A stretch of DNA of 64,000 nucleotides from Neobacillus sp. CF12 (GTDB taxonomy: Bacteria; Bacillota; Bacilli; Bacillales; Cytobacillaceae), in assembly GCF_030348765.1 (NCBI RefSeq), contig NZ_JAUCEU010000007.1:3717501-3781500 (forward strand), in the 5' to 3' direction. A program made the position numbers and the translations under genes. This document shows, one piece after another, positions 39,914 to 50,099 of the stretch. The first letter of the stretch is position 1, and each line of letters starts with the position of its first letter. A model generated the notes under the pieces. The model was not told the DNA's origin, did no database searches, and saw only the letters and a program-made list of their open reading frames with translations.

Positions 39914-40681
39914 TCAGTTTATGTCGAATAATTTTTTCGCATTGGCAGTCGTAACTTCTGCTACTTCTTCAACAGTTAGCCCTTTTATTTCAGCAATTTG
40001 CTCCGCAACAAGCCTAACATACCCCGGTTCATTGCGTTTTCCACGATAAGGATGTGGAGCTAAATAAGGACAGTCTGTTTCAATCAACAGTTTTTCCAAA
40101 GGAACAGCTGCTGCCACTTCTTTGGGTTTTTTGGCGTTTTTAAAGGTAACAGGACCGCCAAGAGAAATGTAAAAATTCATTTTTAGACATTCTAAGGCAA
40201 CCTCAGGACTTCCACTGAAACAATGCATGATTCCCCCAACTTCAGCTGCCCCCTCTTCTTGTAAAATCTCAACGATATCAGCGGTTGCTTCTCGATTATG
40301 AATGACAATCGGAAGTTTTACCTTTTTAGCTAATTGGATTTGCTTACGGAAAACTTCCTTCTGGATTTCCTTAGGAGACTTGTCCCAATGATAATCTAAT
40401 CCCATTTCCCCTATTGCCACCACTTTAGGATGGGCAGCTAACTCTTCTATCCAAAGCAAATCTTCGTCTGTCATATCAATTGCATCCACAGGATGCCAGC
40501 CCACACAGGCATAGATAAAGTCGTAGCGCTCAGCAAGTTCCATTGCTCGTTTTATCGTCGGACGGTCAAAGCCCACACAAACCATATATGATACTCCTGC
40601 TTGTTGAGCCCTGACGATAACATCCACTAGGTCTTCCTCAAATTGTTCAGCATTTAAATGTACATGCGTATCAAATAACAT
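39914..40681 (-). CDS. tatD: TatD-family metal-dependent deoxyribonuclease
   Basis: Metallo-hydrolase with 3'-5' DNase activity in characterised family members. The 255-residue TIM-barrel protein starts MLFDTHVHLNAEQF, with AAAGGAG 8 bases upstream, and has IGEMGLDYHW, PIVIHNREA, GIMHCFSG and LLIETDCPYLAPHPYRGKRN, giving the metal His, Glu and Asp ligands. It lies between metG and yabE. The slightly longer frame with an upstream ATG lacks a ribosome site. Confidence 0.95.
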   Translation of the reverse strand: MLFDTHVHLNAEQFEEDLVDVIVRAQQAGVSYMVCVGFDRPTIKRAMELAERYDFIYACVGWHPVDAIDMTDEDLLWIEELAAHPKVVAIGEMGLDYHWDKSPKEIQKEVFRKQIQLAKKVKLPIVIHNREATADIVEILQEEGAAEVGGIMHCFSGSPEVALECLKMNFYISLGGPVTFKNAKKPKEVAAAVPLEKLLIETDCPYLAPHPYRGKRNEPGYVRLVAEQIAEIKGLTVEEVAEVTTANAKKLFDIN

Positions 40682-40734
40682 AAACCAAACTCCTTTGTTG
40701 ATTTTCATCATTATTTCTTGTCGAACTTATAAAG

Positions 40735-40780
40735 AAAAAATGGAAATGCCACGAAATTTGTTTCACGTGGAACATTTCCA
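40735..40780 (-). terminator. Terminator after metG
   Basis: Long minus-strand stem TGGAAATGTTCCACG / CGTGGCATTTCCA (two bulged T residues) followed by TTTTTTC. Its upstream arm contains half of the parS palindrome at 40759-40774. Confidence 0.85.
40759..40774. promoter_or_regulatory. parS centromere-like site (ParB/Spo0J binding)
   Basis: The minus strand reads TGTTCCACGTGAAACA, an exact match to the bacterial consensus TGTTNCACGTGAAACA. It nucleates ParB (Spo0J) spreading and condensin loading near oriC. B. subtilis has a parS site in the metS region (about 4 degrees), consistent with this position. Here it is built into the metG terminator stem. Confidence 0.92.
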
Positions 40781-40790
40781 TTCAAAAATT

Positions 40791-42782
<1,992 letters not shown>

Positions 42783-42834
42783 TCACATTTCTATTAAATC
42801 ATTATTGCCTTTTTTTATCCTCTTATATCATCAA

Positions 42835-42863
42835 AATATACCCAAAAATCAATAATTGTGCAA
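42835..42863 (-). promoter_or_regulatory. Sigma-A promoter of metG
   Basis: TTGCAC (42858-42863), 17-base spacer, TATATT (42835-42840), 77 bases before the ATG. Confidence 0.55.
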
Positions 42864-42931
42864 TAAACCCCAAATATAAACAGTAGGTTTATTTTATTTT
42901 TTCTTGCTCCCCCCATAAAAGTATATATCCC

Positions 42932-42982
42932 TGTCGAAATTTATACTAAGGAAATAGAAGGTTATTGTAGTATTTTGTCGAA
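42932..42982 (+). promoter_or_regulatory. Two upstream Spo0A boxes in the metG-abrB gap
   Basis: TGTCGAA at 42932-42938 and TTGTCGAA at 42975-42982, both exact Spo0A core matches. They lie about 150-200 bases upstream of the abrB promoter and upstream of the metG -35. The rest of the 477-base divergent gap is A/T-rich with no gene. Confidence 0.5.
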
Positions 42983-43125
42983 TCTTACAATTATATAAAA
43001 AATACTATTTCTACTTAACAATAATATTAACACTTTATTTAATCTGAATAGTCATTCATTATTCATTGGTAAATCAACATTTCACCTAATTGTAATATTT
43101 TCCATTACTTTTTATGTAAAAGTAA

Positions 43126-43187
43126 TTGACGGAAATGGGAATGGCTGGTATTATAAATTTATGAAAATAATGTCGAAAAATGACGAA
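43126..43187 (+). promoter_or_regulatory. abrB promoter with downstream tandem Spo0A boxes
   Basis: TTGACG (43126-43131), 17-base spacer, TATTAT (43149-43154). Downstream, TGTCGAA (43171-43177) and TGACGAA (43181-43187) form a tandem 10-base-spaced pair, placed to block transcription when Spo0A is phosphorylated, as at B. subtilis abrB. Confidence 0.85.
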
Positions 43188-43235
43188 TTAATAGAGAAAT
43201 AGATTAATAGGTTAAATACGAGAGGAGCTAATAAA

Positions 43236-43520
43236 ATGAAATCTACAGGTATTGTCCGTAAAGTTGATGAACTAGGTCGTGTGGTAATTCCAATCGAATT
43301 AAGAAGAACACTTGGTATTGCAGAAAAGGATGCTCTTGAAATTTATGTTGACGATGAGCGTATTATCTTAAAGAAATACAAGCCTAATATGACTTGCCAA
43401 GTTACTGGTGAAGTTTCCGATGATAACTTAGCACTTGCTGGCGGAAAGCTTATTCTAAGCCGCGAAGGTGCAGAGCAATTAGTAAATGAAATCAAAAATC
43501 AATTTGAGTTAGTAAAGTAA
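43236..43520 (+). CDS. abrB: Transition-state regulator AbrB
   Basis: Global DNA-binding repressor of post-exponential genes. The 94-residue protein has the swapped-hairpin DNA-binding domain (MKSTGIVRKVDELGRVVIPI, 1-50; LRRTLGIAEKDALEIYVDDE) and a C-terminal multimerisation domain. GAGAGGAG precedes the ATG. It is the only + strand gene in the conserved block, divergent from metG, as in B. subtilis. Spo0A boxes in its leader indicate repression at the onset of sporulation. Confidence 0.97.
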   Translation: MKSTGIVRKVDELGRVVIPIELRRTLGIAEKDALEIYVDDERIILKKYKPNMTCQVTGEVSDDNLALAGGKLILSREGAEQLVNEIKNQFELVK

Positions 43521-43526
43521 TAAATT

Positions 43527-43559
43527 TTAAGCTTCTCCATTGGAGAAGCTTTTTTATTT
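43527..43559 (+). terminator. Terminator between abrB and rsmI (convergent)
   Basis: AAGCTTCTCC / GGAGAAGCTT perfect stem with a 3-base loop, then TTTTTATTTG on the plus strand. The reverse strand has a poorer T-tract, so it mainly serves abrB. Confidence 0.9.
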
Positions 43560-43561
43560 GT

Positions 43562-44443
43562 TTACTCATCTATATGGAATGCTTGATACACATCACGCTT
43601 TGTTAGTCCTCTGTCTTTAGATGTTTGTTTGATTGCTTCTTTTGAAGGGATCCCTTTTATATTTATGTAGTGATTTACGTGCTCGTCAATTGACATTGCC
43701 TGCCACCAACTTACTTCTTCTTCCTTTACTGTTGTCTCATCTGCACCATCAACAATCAAGCAAAATTCGCCACGGATTTCATCCTGATGTGACCACTCCA
43801 CGATTTCCTCTAAAGTCCCTCTAATAAACTCCTCAAACTTTTTTGTTAATTCCCTACAAATAGCCACCTTGCGATTCCCAAGGATGTCATACATACTCGT
43901 TAAGGTCTCTTTAAGCCGATGTGGTGACTCGTAGAAAACAAGAGTTCCTGTCTGCTTCTTTAAGTTCTCTAATTCCATTTTCTTTTCTTTTTTACTTCGG
44001 TTTAAGAAACCATAAAAATAAAAAGGCTGGCATGCAAGTCCAGAAGCAATTAAAGCAGGAAGAGCTGCATTTGCACCAGGCAATGGAACGACTGTCACTT
44101 TCTCACTAATTGCAGCATAAACCAGTTCATAGCCTGGATCTGAAATGGCTGGCATACCGGCATCACTCACTAAAGCAATTTTCATGCCTTCCTTAATCTT
44201 ATGAATAAGCTTTTCACCACTAGATTCTTTATTATGCTCATGATAGCTGATAACAGGTGTTTGAATTTCAAAGTAATTGCATAGTTTCTTTGTATTTCTT
44301 GTATCTTCCGCAGCAATCAAGTCTGCTTCTTTTAATATCCTTACAGCCCGAAAACTCATGTCTTCTAGATTGCCAATAGGAGTTGGGACAAGATAGAGAA
44401 TTCCCTTTTGTGCCTCGTTTTCAAAGCTCTTTTGCTGCCACAT
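43562..44443 (-). CDS. rsmI: 16S rRNA ribose 2'-O-methyltransferase RsmI
   Basis: SAM-dependent methylase that modifies C1402 of 16S rRNA. The protein begins MWQQKSFENEAQKGILYLVP, with GGGTGG before the ATG at 44443, and shows the tetrapyrrole-methylase-fold motifs PTPIGNLEDMSFRAVRILKE, AAEDTRNT, VSDAGMPAISDPGYELV and PLPGANAALPALIASG. It faces abrB. In B. subtilis yazA separates it from yabB; here a repeat lies there instead. Confidence 0.96.
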   Translation of the reverse strand: MWQQKSFENEAQKGILYLVPTPIGNLEDMSFRAVRILKEADLIAAEDTRNTKKLCNYFEIQTPVISYHEHNKESSGEKLIHKIKEGMKIALVSDAGMPAISDPGYELVYAAISEKVTVVPLPGANAALPALIASGLACQPFYFYGFLNRSKKEKKMELENLKKQTGTLVFYESPHRLKETLTSMYDILGNRKVAICRELTKKFEEFIRGTLEEIVEWSHQDEIRGEFCLIVDGADETTVKEEEVSWWQAMSIDEHVNHYINIKGIPSKEAIKQTSKDRGLTKRDVYQAFHIDE

Positions 44444-44470
44444 TGTAACCACCCACTTTATAGAATAGCG

Positions 44471-44580
44471 TAAGGCCCCCGCTTAGCGGCGATAAGCATA
44501 AGACGAGCCGGCATGAAGGTTGCTCTTTAACCTTCTTGACGGATTGGCTTATGACTCGAGCCGTTGGCGCCTGGAGCTGG
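44471..44580. repeat. Dispersed hairpin repeat, family A, copy 5
   Basis: Core GCATAAGACGAGCCGGC ... AACCTTCTTGACGGATT GGCTTATGAC (44497-44554) with an outer GGCGCC-type end, in the same orientation as copies 2 and 4. It fills nearly the whole 141-base gap between rsmI and yabB, where B. subtilis has yazA. Confidence 0.82.
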
Positions 44581-44584
44581 ACAT

Positions 44585-45325
44585 TTATTCGCCATATAAA
44601 ATCTTTTTGATTTCCGCTGTATATTCTCCATCCTCATTATAGACAAACAAAGGTGGAAGTATTTTTAAATCAGGACTGCCATCTTTAATTGCTTCAACTA
44701 GTAAGGTATTAGCTTCTTTTCCCTGCTTCGGATATACAAATTGAATCCGCTTTGGTTCCAATCGGTATTGCCGCATGATCGTAATAATGTCCATCAACCT
44801 TCCAGGACGATGAACAAATGCCACCTTCCCTCCTTGTCGCACCAATTGACTTGAAGCCTTTACCGCATCCTCAAGCGAACAAAGTATTTCGTGGCGGGCA
44901 ATGGCTAGGTGCTCATTCGGATTTATTTCTTCTTTAGATGGAGTTGTAAAATAGGGAGGATTACAGGTTACGACATCGAATTTACCATATCCTAACTCCT
45001 TAGGCATTTCCTTTATATCTCCATGAATCATTTCAAGGCGTTCCTGTAGACGGTTATATTCTATACTTCTTACTGCCATATCATAAAGTCTCTCTTGTAT
45101 CTCCACCCCAGTAATCTTTCCTTTTGTACGAGCACTTAAAAATAATGGTATAACTCCATTCCCACTGCATAAATCGATTATATTCCCCTTTTGAATAGGG
45201 ACATACACAAATCTAGCCAGTAATACAGCATCTAACGAAAAGGCGAAAACTGACGGGCTTTGAATAATCCTTAGATTTTCAGCAAGCAAGTAATCAAGCC
45301 GTTCATCATCCTTTAAAATAACCAA
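44585..45325 (-). CDS. yabB: tRNA1(Val) (adenine-N6) methyltransferase-like protein (YabB)
   Basis: SAM-dependent methyltransferase related to TrmN6. The sequence [20 protein letters not shown] opens it, followed by [17 protein letters not shown] (SAM loop) and the N6-amino-methyltransferase motif NPPY ([10 protein letters not shown]). I place the start at TTG (45325), 8 bases from AAGGG, giving [11 protein letters not shown]; an ATG two codons earlier (45331) is the alternative. A terminator separates it from yabA. Confidence 0.9.
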   Translation of the reverse strand: MVILKDDERLDYLLAENLRIIQSPSVFAFSLDAVLLARFVYVPIQKGNIIDLCSGNGVIPLFLSARTKGKITGVEIQERLYDMAVRSIEYNRLQERLEMIHGDIKEMPKELGYGKFDVVTCNPPYFTTPSKEEINPNEHLAIARHEILCSLEDAVKASSQLVRQGGKVAFVHRPGRLMDIITIMRQYRLEPKRIQFVYPKQGKEANTLLVEAIKDGSPDLKILPPLFVYNEDGEYTAEIKKILYGE

Positions 45326-45348
45326 TAGCATCACCCTTAACCTATATG

Positions 45349-45380
45349 TAAAAAAATGGAGGCTGACATGAGTCAACCTC
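45349..45380 (-). terminator. Terminator after yabA
   Basis: GAGGTTGAC / GTCAGCCTC stem (with one G-T pair) and a 4-base loop, followed by CATTTTTTTAC on the minus strand. Confidence 0.72.
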
Positions 45381-45388
45381 TTTGAGAG

Positions 45389-45760
45389 TTATTTCTTATT
45401 AAGAAAGGAGAGACAGAATAAGCAATCGCCTTCCTTACGCAGGCTTCCAAAATGCAAATTACAAATGTGAAATCCTTCTTGGTAAAGACGAGCAAGGTTA
45501 TCATAGCCTTCTCCAATATCTAAGGTCCTATCTCCTGTCGCTACCCGAGAAGTTGTCCCTTTTTTAACCTTCTCATCTTTCTTTTCTTTGTCCGTGGTTA
45601 CATCTAAACGGCGTCTTAGATGTTCATTTTCAAGTTTTAAATAATGATTCTCTTCTAGTATTTCGGCTAAATGCTGCTTTAATTCCCCGAGCTGTTGGTA
45701 AAGATGGCCAATTTGTGTTTCCATATTACTAACTGATTCAAATATCTCTTTTTTATCCAC
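45389..45760 (-). CDS. yabA: Replication initiation control protein YabA
   Basis: Negative regulator of DnaA that also binds DnaN. The 123-residue protein starts at a GTG, preceded by GAGGTG, giving [24 protein letters not shown]: an N-terminal leucine-zipper coiled coil to about residue 55, a charged linker, then a zinc-binding C-terminal part with CNLHFG and CLFC. This start matches B. subtilis YabA. It follows ricT by 12 bases. Confidence 0.94.
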   Translation of the reverse strand: MDKKEIFESVSNMETQIGHLYQQLGELKQHLAEILEENHYLKLENEHLRRRLDVTTDKEKKDEKVKKGTTSRVATGDRTLDIGEGYDNLARLYQEGFHICNLHFGSLRKEGDCLFCLSFLNKK

Positions 45761-45772
45761 GTCGCACACCTC

Positions 45773-46600
45773 TTAATCTGTGGATTGTATAGACAAGGCA
45801 CCCTCTTTAATGATTTCATCCAATGTATACTCCAGAACTCGATCCTGTTCTTTTAGTTCCACCTGAAGTACCCGCTCTAATATATTTAATCCTACTACTT
45901 TTCCACGACCTTGAGGAGTTTGTATTATCTCCCCTAAATCAGGCAATTGTTCTTTTGCAGCTTCATATTCATCATTTTCATATTTTAGGCAACACATAAG
46001 TCTACCGCATAAACCGGATATTTTCGTAGGATTCAGAGAAAGATTTTGGTCCTTTGCCATCTTAATGGAGACTGGATCAAAGTCACCTAAAAACGTGGAA
46101 CAGCAAAGCATTCTTCCACACGGTCCAATTCCTCCAAGCATTTTTGCCTCGTCCCTAACACCGATTTGGCGTAATTCAATCCTTGTCCTAAAAATAGCTG
46201 CTAAATCTTTTACTAACTCACGGAAATCAACCCTGCCATCAGCAGTAAAATAAAAAATCACTTTATTTCGATCAAATGTATATTCAACATCCACTAGTTT
46301 CATATCTAGTTGATGTCCATTTACTTTCTCATTACAAACATCATATGCTTCCTGGGCAGCTTGTTTATTTTCCTCTACAATCATTCGATCCTTATGGTCT
46401 GCAATTCTCACTACCTTTTTTAAAGGCAGGACAACATCATGCTCTTCAACCTGTTTTCGTGGAACAACGGCCTTGCCGTACTCCACTCCACGGACTGTTT
46501 CAACAATCACAAAGTCATCTTTTTCGATTGAGAGGTCTCCAGGATCAAAATAATAGATTTTACCCGCTTTTTTAAAGCGTACTCCTACAACATCATACAA
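45773..46600 (-). CDS. ricT: RicT (YaaT), PSP1-domain component of the Y-complex
   Basis: With RicA and RicF, an iron-sulfur protein complex that promotes RNase Y-dependent mRNA processing and phosphorelay activation in B. subtilis. The 275-residue protein starts at TTG, 9 bases after GGAGG (MYDVVGVRFKKAGKIYYFDP), has the PSP1 domain (about 60-150) and a cysteine set (GPCGRMLCC, GLCGRLMCCLKYE) for Fe-S binding. It overlaps holB by 8 bases. Confidence 0.95.
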   Translation of the reverse strand: MYDVVGVRFKKAGKIYYFDPGDLSIEKDDFVIVETVRGVEYGKAVVPRKQVEEHDVVLPLKKVVRIADHKDRMIVEENKQAAQEAYDVCNEKVNGHQLDMKLVDVEYTFDRNKVIFYFTADGRVDFRELVKDLAAIFRTRIELRQIGVRDEAKMLGGIGPCGRMLCCSTFLGDFDPVSIKMAKDQNLSLNPTKISGLCGRLMCCLKYENDEYEAAKEQLPDLGEIIQTPQGRGKVVGLNILERVLQVELKEQDRVLEYTLDEIIKEGALSIQSTD

Positions 46601-47606
46601 ATGAAGATCCCTCCTGCAAGTTTAACACAAGCTCTTCCATCATTAGCTGCGGATTCATATTAGCCGCAAGCTTCCTTTTTGCTTCGAGAATAGCCGACAT
46701 TTGATCCGATAACCGCCGTCCGGATGTTTCAAGAGCATACTGTCTTAACCGGTCACTTTCAGCTTTAAAGACGATTTGCTCCTGTTTATCTAATTGTATA
46801 TATAATAAATCCTTAAAAATAAGAAGTAAAAGATCTAAACCACGATTCATTTGTTCTTTTTCTTTAAAGTGTGAGAACCAATCCCCTTGAAGTGTTACCA
46901 TTGCTTCTAAAGGATTTTTTTTCAACACCTCATATAATTTTAACACTATTTTTTGGGCTTGTGCAAACCAATCATCGACATTTAATTCATATGCTTCATC
47001 AAGGCTATTCGTCAACTGCGCTAATAATGGTGCCTTCATTGGATTTACGCCGTTTTCAATCATTTGATGAATCATTGTATGTGGAGATAATGGTTTAAAT
47101 GATAAAATTTGGCATCTTGAAAGAATGGTTGGCAACAACTGCTGAGGCTGCTCTGTTAATAGGAAGGCAGTGGTTTGTGAGCTTGGTTCCTCTAGAAACT
47201 TTAGCAAACTATTTGCTGCACTCACACTCATTTTGTCAGCGTCACTAATCATATAAACCTTCCTGGATGATTCTACCCCTTTTTTGGAAAACTCCCCCTG
47301 GAGGTCTTGAATTTGCTGCTTTTTTATTGATAACCCATCAGGCTCAACTTTATGAACATCTGGGTGATTTCCACTATTAATACGACGACAATTATTACAG
47401 GTCTCGCATGGTTTAAAACCTTCTATTAGAGAATCGCAAAATAAAGCTTTTGTTATTAATAAAGCAATTTCCTTTTTCCCAGTCCCTCTGATTCCCTCGA
47501 GTAAATAGGCATGGGCTACACGATTCTTCAACAAACTATTCTTCAACATTTTTAGCACGGCAGGCTGTAGTTCTTCTAGTTGATCCCATGTTTTTACCAA
47601 GTTCAT
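46593..47606 (-). CDS. holB: DNA polymerase III delta-prime subunit
   Basis: Clamp-loader subunit of the replicative polymerase. The 337-residue protein has a P-loop variant (LLEGIRGTGKKEIALLI), a four-cysteine zinc module (CETCNNCRRI with an upstream C) and the SRC motif (ILSRCQILSF). It starts with overlapping GTG/ATG codons; I use the ATG at 47606. It is followed by ricT and preceded by darA after 24 bases; yaaR, which lies between the two in B. subtilis, is missing. Confidence 0.94.
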   Translation of the reverse strand: MNLVKTWDQLEELQPAVLKMLKNSLLKNRVAHAYLLEGIRGTGKKEIALLITKALFCDSLIEGFKPCETCNNCRRINSGNHPDVHKVEPDGLSIKKQQIQDLQGEFSKKGVESSRKVYMISDADKMSVSAANSLLKFLEEPSSQTTAFLLTEQPQQLLPTILSRCQILSFKPLSPHTMIHQMIENGVNPMKAPLLAQLTNSLDEAYELNVDDWFAQAQKIVLKLYEVLKKNPLEAMVTLQGDWFSHFKEKEQMNRGLDLLLLIFKDLLYIQLDKQEQIVFKAESDRLRQYALETSGRRLSDQMSAILEAKRKLAANMNPQLMMEELVLNLQEGSSFV

Positions 47607-47630
47607 CACTCACTTACAAATAATATAGAT

Positions 47631-47978
<348 letters not shown>

Positions 47979-48001
47979 CTACATTTCTTTATCTTTCCTA
48001 T

Positions 48002-48010
48002 ATTATAACA
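48002..48010 (-). promoter_or_regulatory. Extended -10 promoter of darA-holB-ricT-yabA
   Basis: TGTTATAAT on the minus strand (TG plus a perfect TATAAT), 42 bases before the ATG. No good -35. It replaces whatever would drive the genes from the lost tmk side. Confidence 0.55.
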
Positions 48011-48113
48011 GGTATTTGTCCTTGGTACATTGATATTCGACAGAGGTTATTTTTGAAAGTTGTCTATTTTCCTTTATGGGCATCCCAACGCAATCACTTA
48101 TGTGTTTTTATAT

Positions 48114-48146
48114 GCAAAAAAAGCTGACCCATTTACAAGTCAACTT
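48114..48146 (-). terminator. Terminator closing the ABC transporter operon
   Basis: AAGTTGAC / GTCAGCTT stem followed by TTTTTTTGC on the minus strand. It marks the boundary between the sugar island and the conserved chromosome block. Confidence 0.82.
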
Positions 48147-48156
48147 TTTCTTATCA

Positions 48157-49050
48157 TTAACCTTTAACAGATCCTGCTGCAATCCCTTCAACAATACGAT
48201 CACTTAAAATAAAGTAAGCGATCAATACCGGAATAATACTAATCATTAGTGTAGCACCAATTGCTCCCCAATCAGTCAAATACTGACCTACGAAGTTGTT
48301 TACCCCAACGGTAATGGTTTTCCATTTGTCAGAACTCAAGAACGTGTTAACGAATACGAATTCGTTCCAGTTATAGATCATGTTGATAATCACAGTAGTT
48401 GAAAGCACCGGTACTGTCATTGGAAGTGTGATTTGGAAGAAGATACGGTGGACCGAACAGCCATCCATAACCGCTGCTTCTTCAATCTCCCGTGGGATTG
48501 TTTTATAAAATCCAGTTAAGATCATAATCGTAATTGGTAAGTTAAACGCTACATACGATAGGATAACAGACATTGGATTATCAATCATATTTGCACTTTT
48601 AAAGAAATTAAATAATGGAATTAAGGTTGAATGAAGTGGAATCATATATCCGGCCATAAATAAACCAAGGACTAACCCACTTAACTTCCATTCCATTCTC
48701 GTAATCGCAAACGTTACAAAGCTGGCAAGGATAACGGTAAGTACAACCGCTGCGACCGTGTACAACACACTATTAAAGAAGTAAACATCAATGTGACCTG
48801 CTGTCCAGGCTTTCACATAGTTTCCCCACTGTGGATCTTGCGGAAGCGCAAACGGGGACATCCCGAAAACTTCCTGGTTGGTTTTTAAGGAAAATAGGAA
48901 TAACCACAGTAGCGGGTAAACCTGTATGATTGCAATAACTCCTAGGATGAAGTATAGAATTCCATATCCAATTTTGTTTCCTAGTGTTTTACTAGTTTTA
49001 TAAGAAGCTGATAGGGTCGTTTTTCGTGTTTCCAATGCAACCTTGTTCAT
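48157..49050 (-). CDS. Carbohydrate ABC transporter permease (MalG/XynG type, CUT1)
   Basis: Second membrane subunit of a CUT1-family oligosaccharide importer. The 297-residue protein has six predicted helices and the EAA loop EEAAVMDGCSVHRIFFQITLP, which contacts the ATPase; it ends VEGIAAGSVKG, the usual MalG-like C-terminus. GGGGAG lies 8 bases before the ATG at 49050. It follows the other permease gene by 17 bases. No ATPase gene is nearby, so a shared MsmX-type ATPase is likely. Substrate inferred from neighbours: xylo-oligosaccharides. Confidence 0.9.
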   Translation of the reverse strand: MNKVALETRKTTLSASYKTSKTLGNKIGYGILYFILGVIAIIQVYPLLWLFLFSLKTNQEVFGMSPFALPQDPQWGNYVKAWTAGHIDVYFFNSVLYTVAAVVLTVILASFVTFAITRMEWKLSGLVLGLFMAGYMIPLHSTLIPLFNFFKSANMIDNPMSVILSYVAFNLPITIMILTGFYKTIPREIEEAAVMDGCSVHRIFFQITLPMTVPVLSTTVIINMIYNWNEFVFVNTFLSSDKWKTITVGVNNFVGQYLTDWGAIGATLMISIIPVLIAYFILSDRIVEGIAAGSVKG

Positions 49051-49067
49051 TCTTTTCACTCCCCTTT

Positions 49068-49943
49068 TTAATAGTCAACATCTTTTGTATTAAGTAATTT
49101 TTGAATCACCCATGTTGCAGCAATACAGATGATTAATAAACCGAATCCAATTGCACTACCGTAACCGAAGTTATATTTACTGAACGCTTCGGAGTACATG
49201 TAAGAGGCCATAACTTCCGAGGCACCATTAGGTCCTCCACCAGTTAAGACGAAAATCAAGTCAAAGTACTTTAACGAACCGACAATTGCCAGGATGACCA
49301 TAACTTTGATTACATCCGCAATAAGAGGAACCTTAATTTTGTAAGCAATTTGAATGGGAGTAGCTCCATCGATTTTTGCAGCTTCGATCAGTTCTTCTGG
49401 AACATTCTTTAATGCTGCATAGAAAATAATGATATAAAAACCAGCATATTGCCATACGATTGGAAAGAAGAGCGCAAATAATACAATATTAGAATCCGCT
49501 AACCATAGCGGAGGATTGTCAACGCCAACCAACACTAGCAATCTGTTAAGCATACCATTCGTTGGGTCAAAAATTTTCGCCCAAAGCTGTCCGATAGCTA
49601 CAGAAGATAATAACATTGGGATTAAGTAAATTTTTCTTAAAAAGTTAGCACCTTTAATCTTACTTGCTAGGATTAGCGATAAAATCAAATATCCAACCAA
49701 GCTTAAAGTAGAAAAAAGACCTAGTAATAGGGAATGCCATGCACTTTGCCAAAACTTTGTGTCCTTTGCTAATTCAATGTAATTCTCTAAACCGATGAAC
49801 TTCATCTTGCCGATTCCGTTCCAGTCCATTAGACCGTAATATCCAGTTAAGACAATTGGGATATAGATTAATAGCAGAATAAGAAGTAACGATGGAAGTA
49901 CGTAAAGGCTGATTACCCATTTGTTTGACATTACACTTTTCAT
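49068..49943 (-). CDS. Carbohydrate ABC transporter permease (MalF/XynF type, CUT1)
   Basis: First membrane subunit of the importer. The 291-residue protein starts MKSVMSNKWVISLYVLPSLL, with GGGAG before the ATG, has six helices and the EAA loop EAAKIDGATPIQIAYKIKVPLI in outline, and the conserved LTGGGPNGASEVMASYMY segment. It is separated from the solute-binding protein gene by a stem-loop and a miniature family B element, and co-transcribed with the second permease. Confidence 0.9.
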   Translation of the reverse strand: MKSVMSNKWVISLYVLPSLLLILLLIYIPIVLTGYYGLMDWNGIGKMKFIGLENYIELAKDTKFWQSAWHSLLLGLFSTLSLVGYLILSLILASKIKGANFLRKIYLIPMLLSSVAIGQLWAKIFDPTNGMLNRLLVLVGVDNPPLWLADSNIVLFALFFPIVWQYAGFYIIIFYAALKNVPEELIEAAKIDGATPIQIAYKIKVPLIADVIKVMVILAIVGSLKYFDLIFVLTGGGPNGASEVMASYMYSEAFSKYNFGYGSAIGFGLLIICIAATWVIQKLLNTKDVDY

Positions 49944-49968
49944 GTTTATACTCCCTTCTTATTGAAAG

Positions 49969-50026
49969 GCTGTGTTAAAGTGGCCTGTTGAATTTCCGCT
50001 CCTGGCATTTCGCTTTAACACAGCCA
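49969..50026. mobile_element. Miniature family B element (58 bases) inside the ABC operon
   Basis: Perfect 13-base terminal inverted repeats GGCTGTGTTAAAG / CTTTAACACAGCC around TGGCCTGTTGAATTTCCGCT and a short remainder. Ends match the 242-base element at 35075; the interior keeps only the TTCCGCTCC motif. It lies between the solute-binding protein and first permease genes and could fold as an RNA hairpin. Confidence 0.72.
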
Positions 50027-50048
50027 TTTGAAAAAGTGGCTAAAATGA

Positions 50049-50075
50049 TAGAGGGCATAACAGGTATGCCCTCTA
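50049..50075 (-). terminator. Stem-loop between binding-protein and permease genes
   Basis: TAGAGGGCATA / TATGCCCTCTA perfect stem with a 5-base loop, followed by only a weak T-tract (TCATTTTA). Such stem-loops commonly attenuate read-through or protect the upstream message so that the binding protein is made in excess. Confidence 0.7.
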
Positions 50076-50099
50076 CACTGAGATTTTACTTACGCCATT

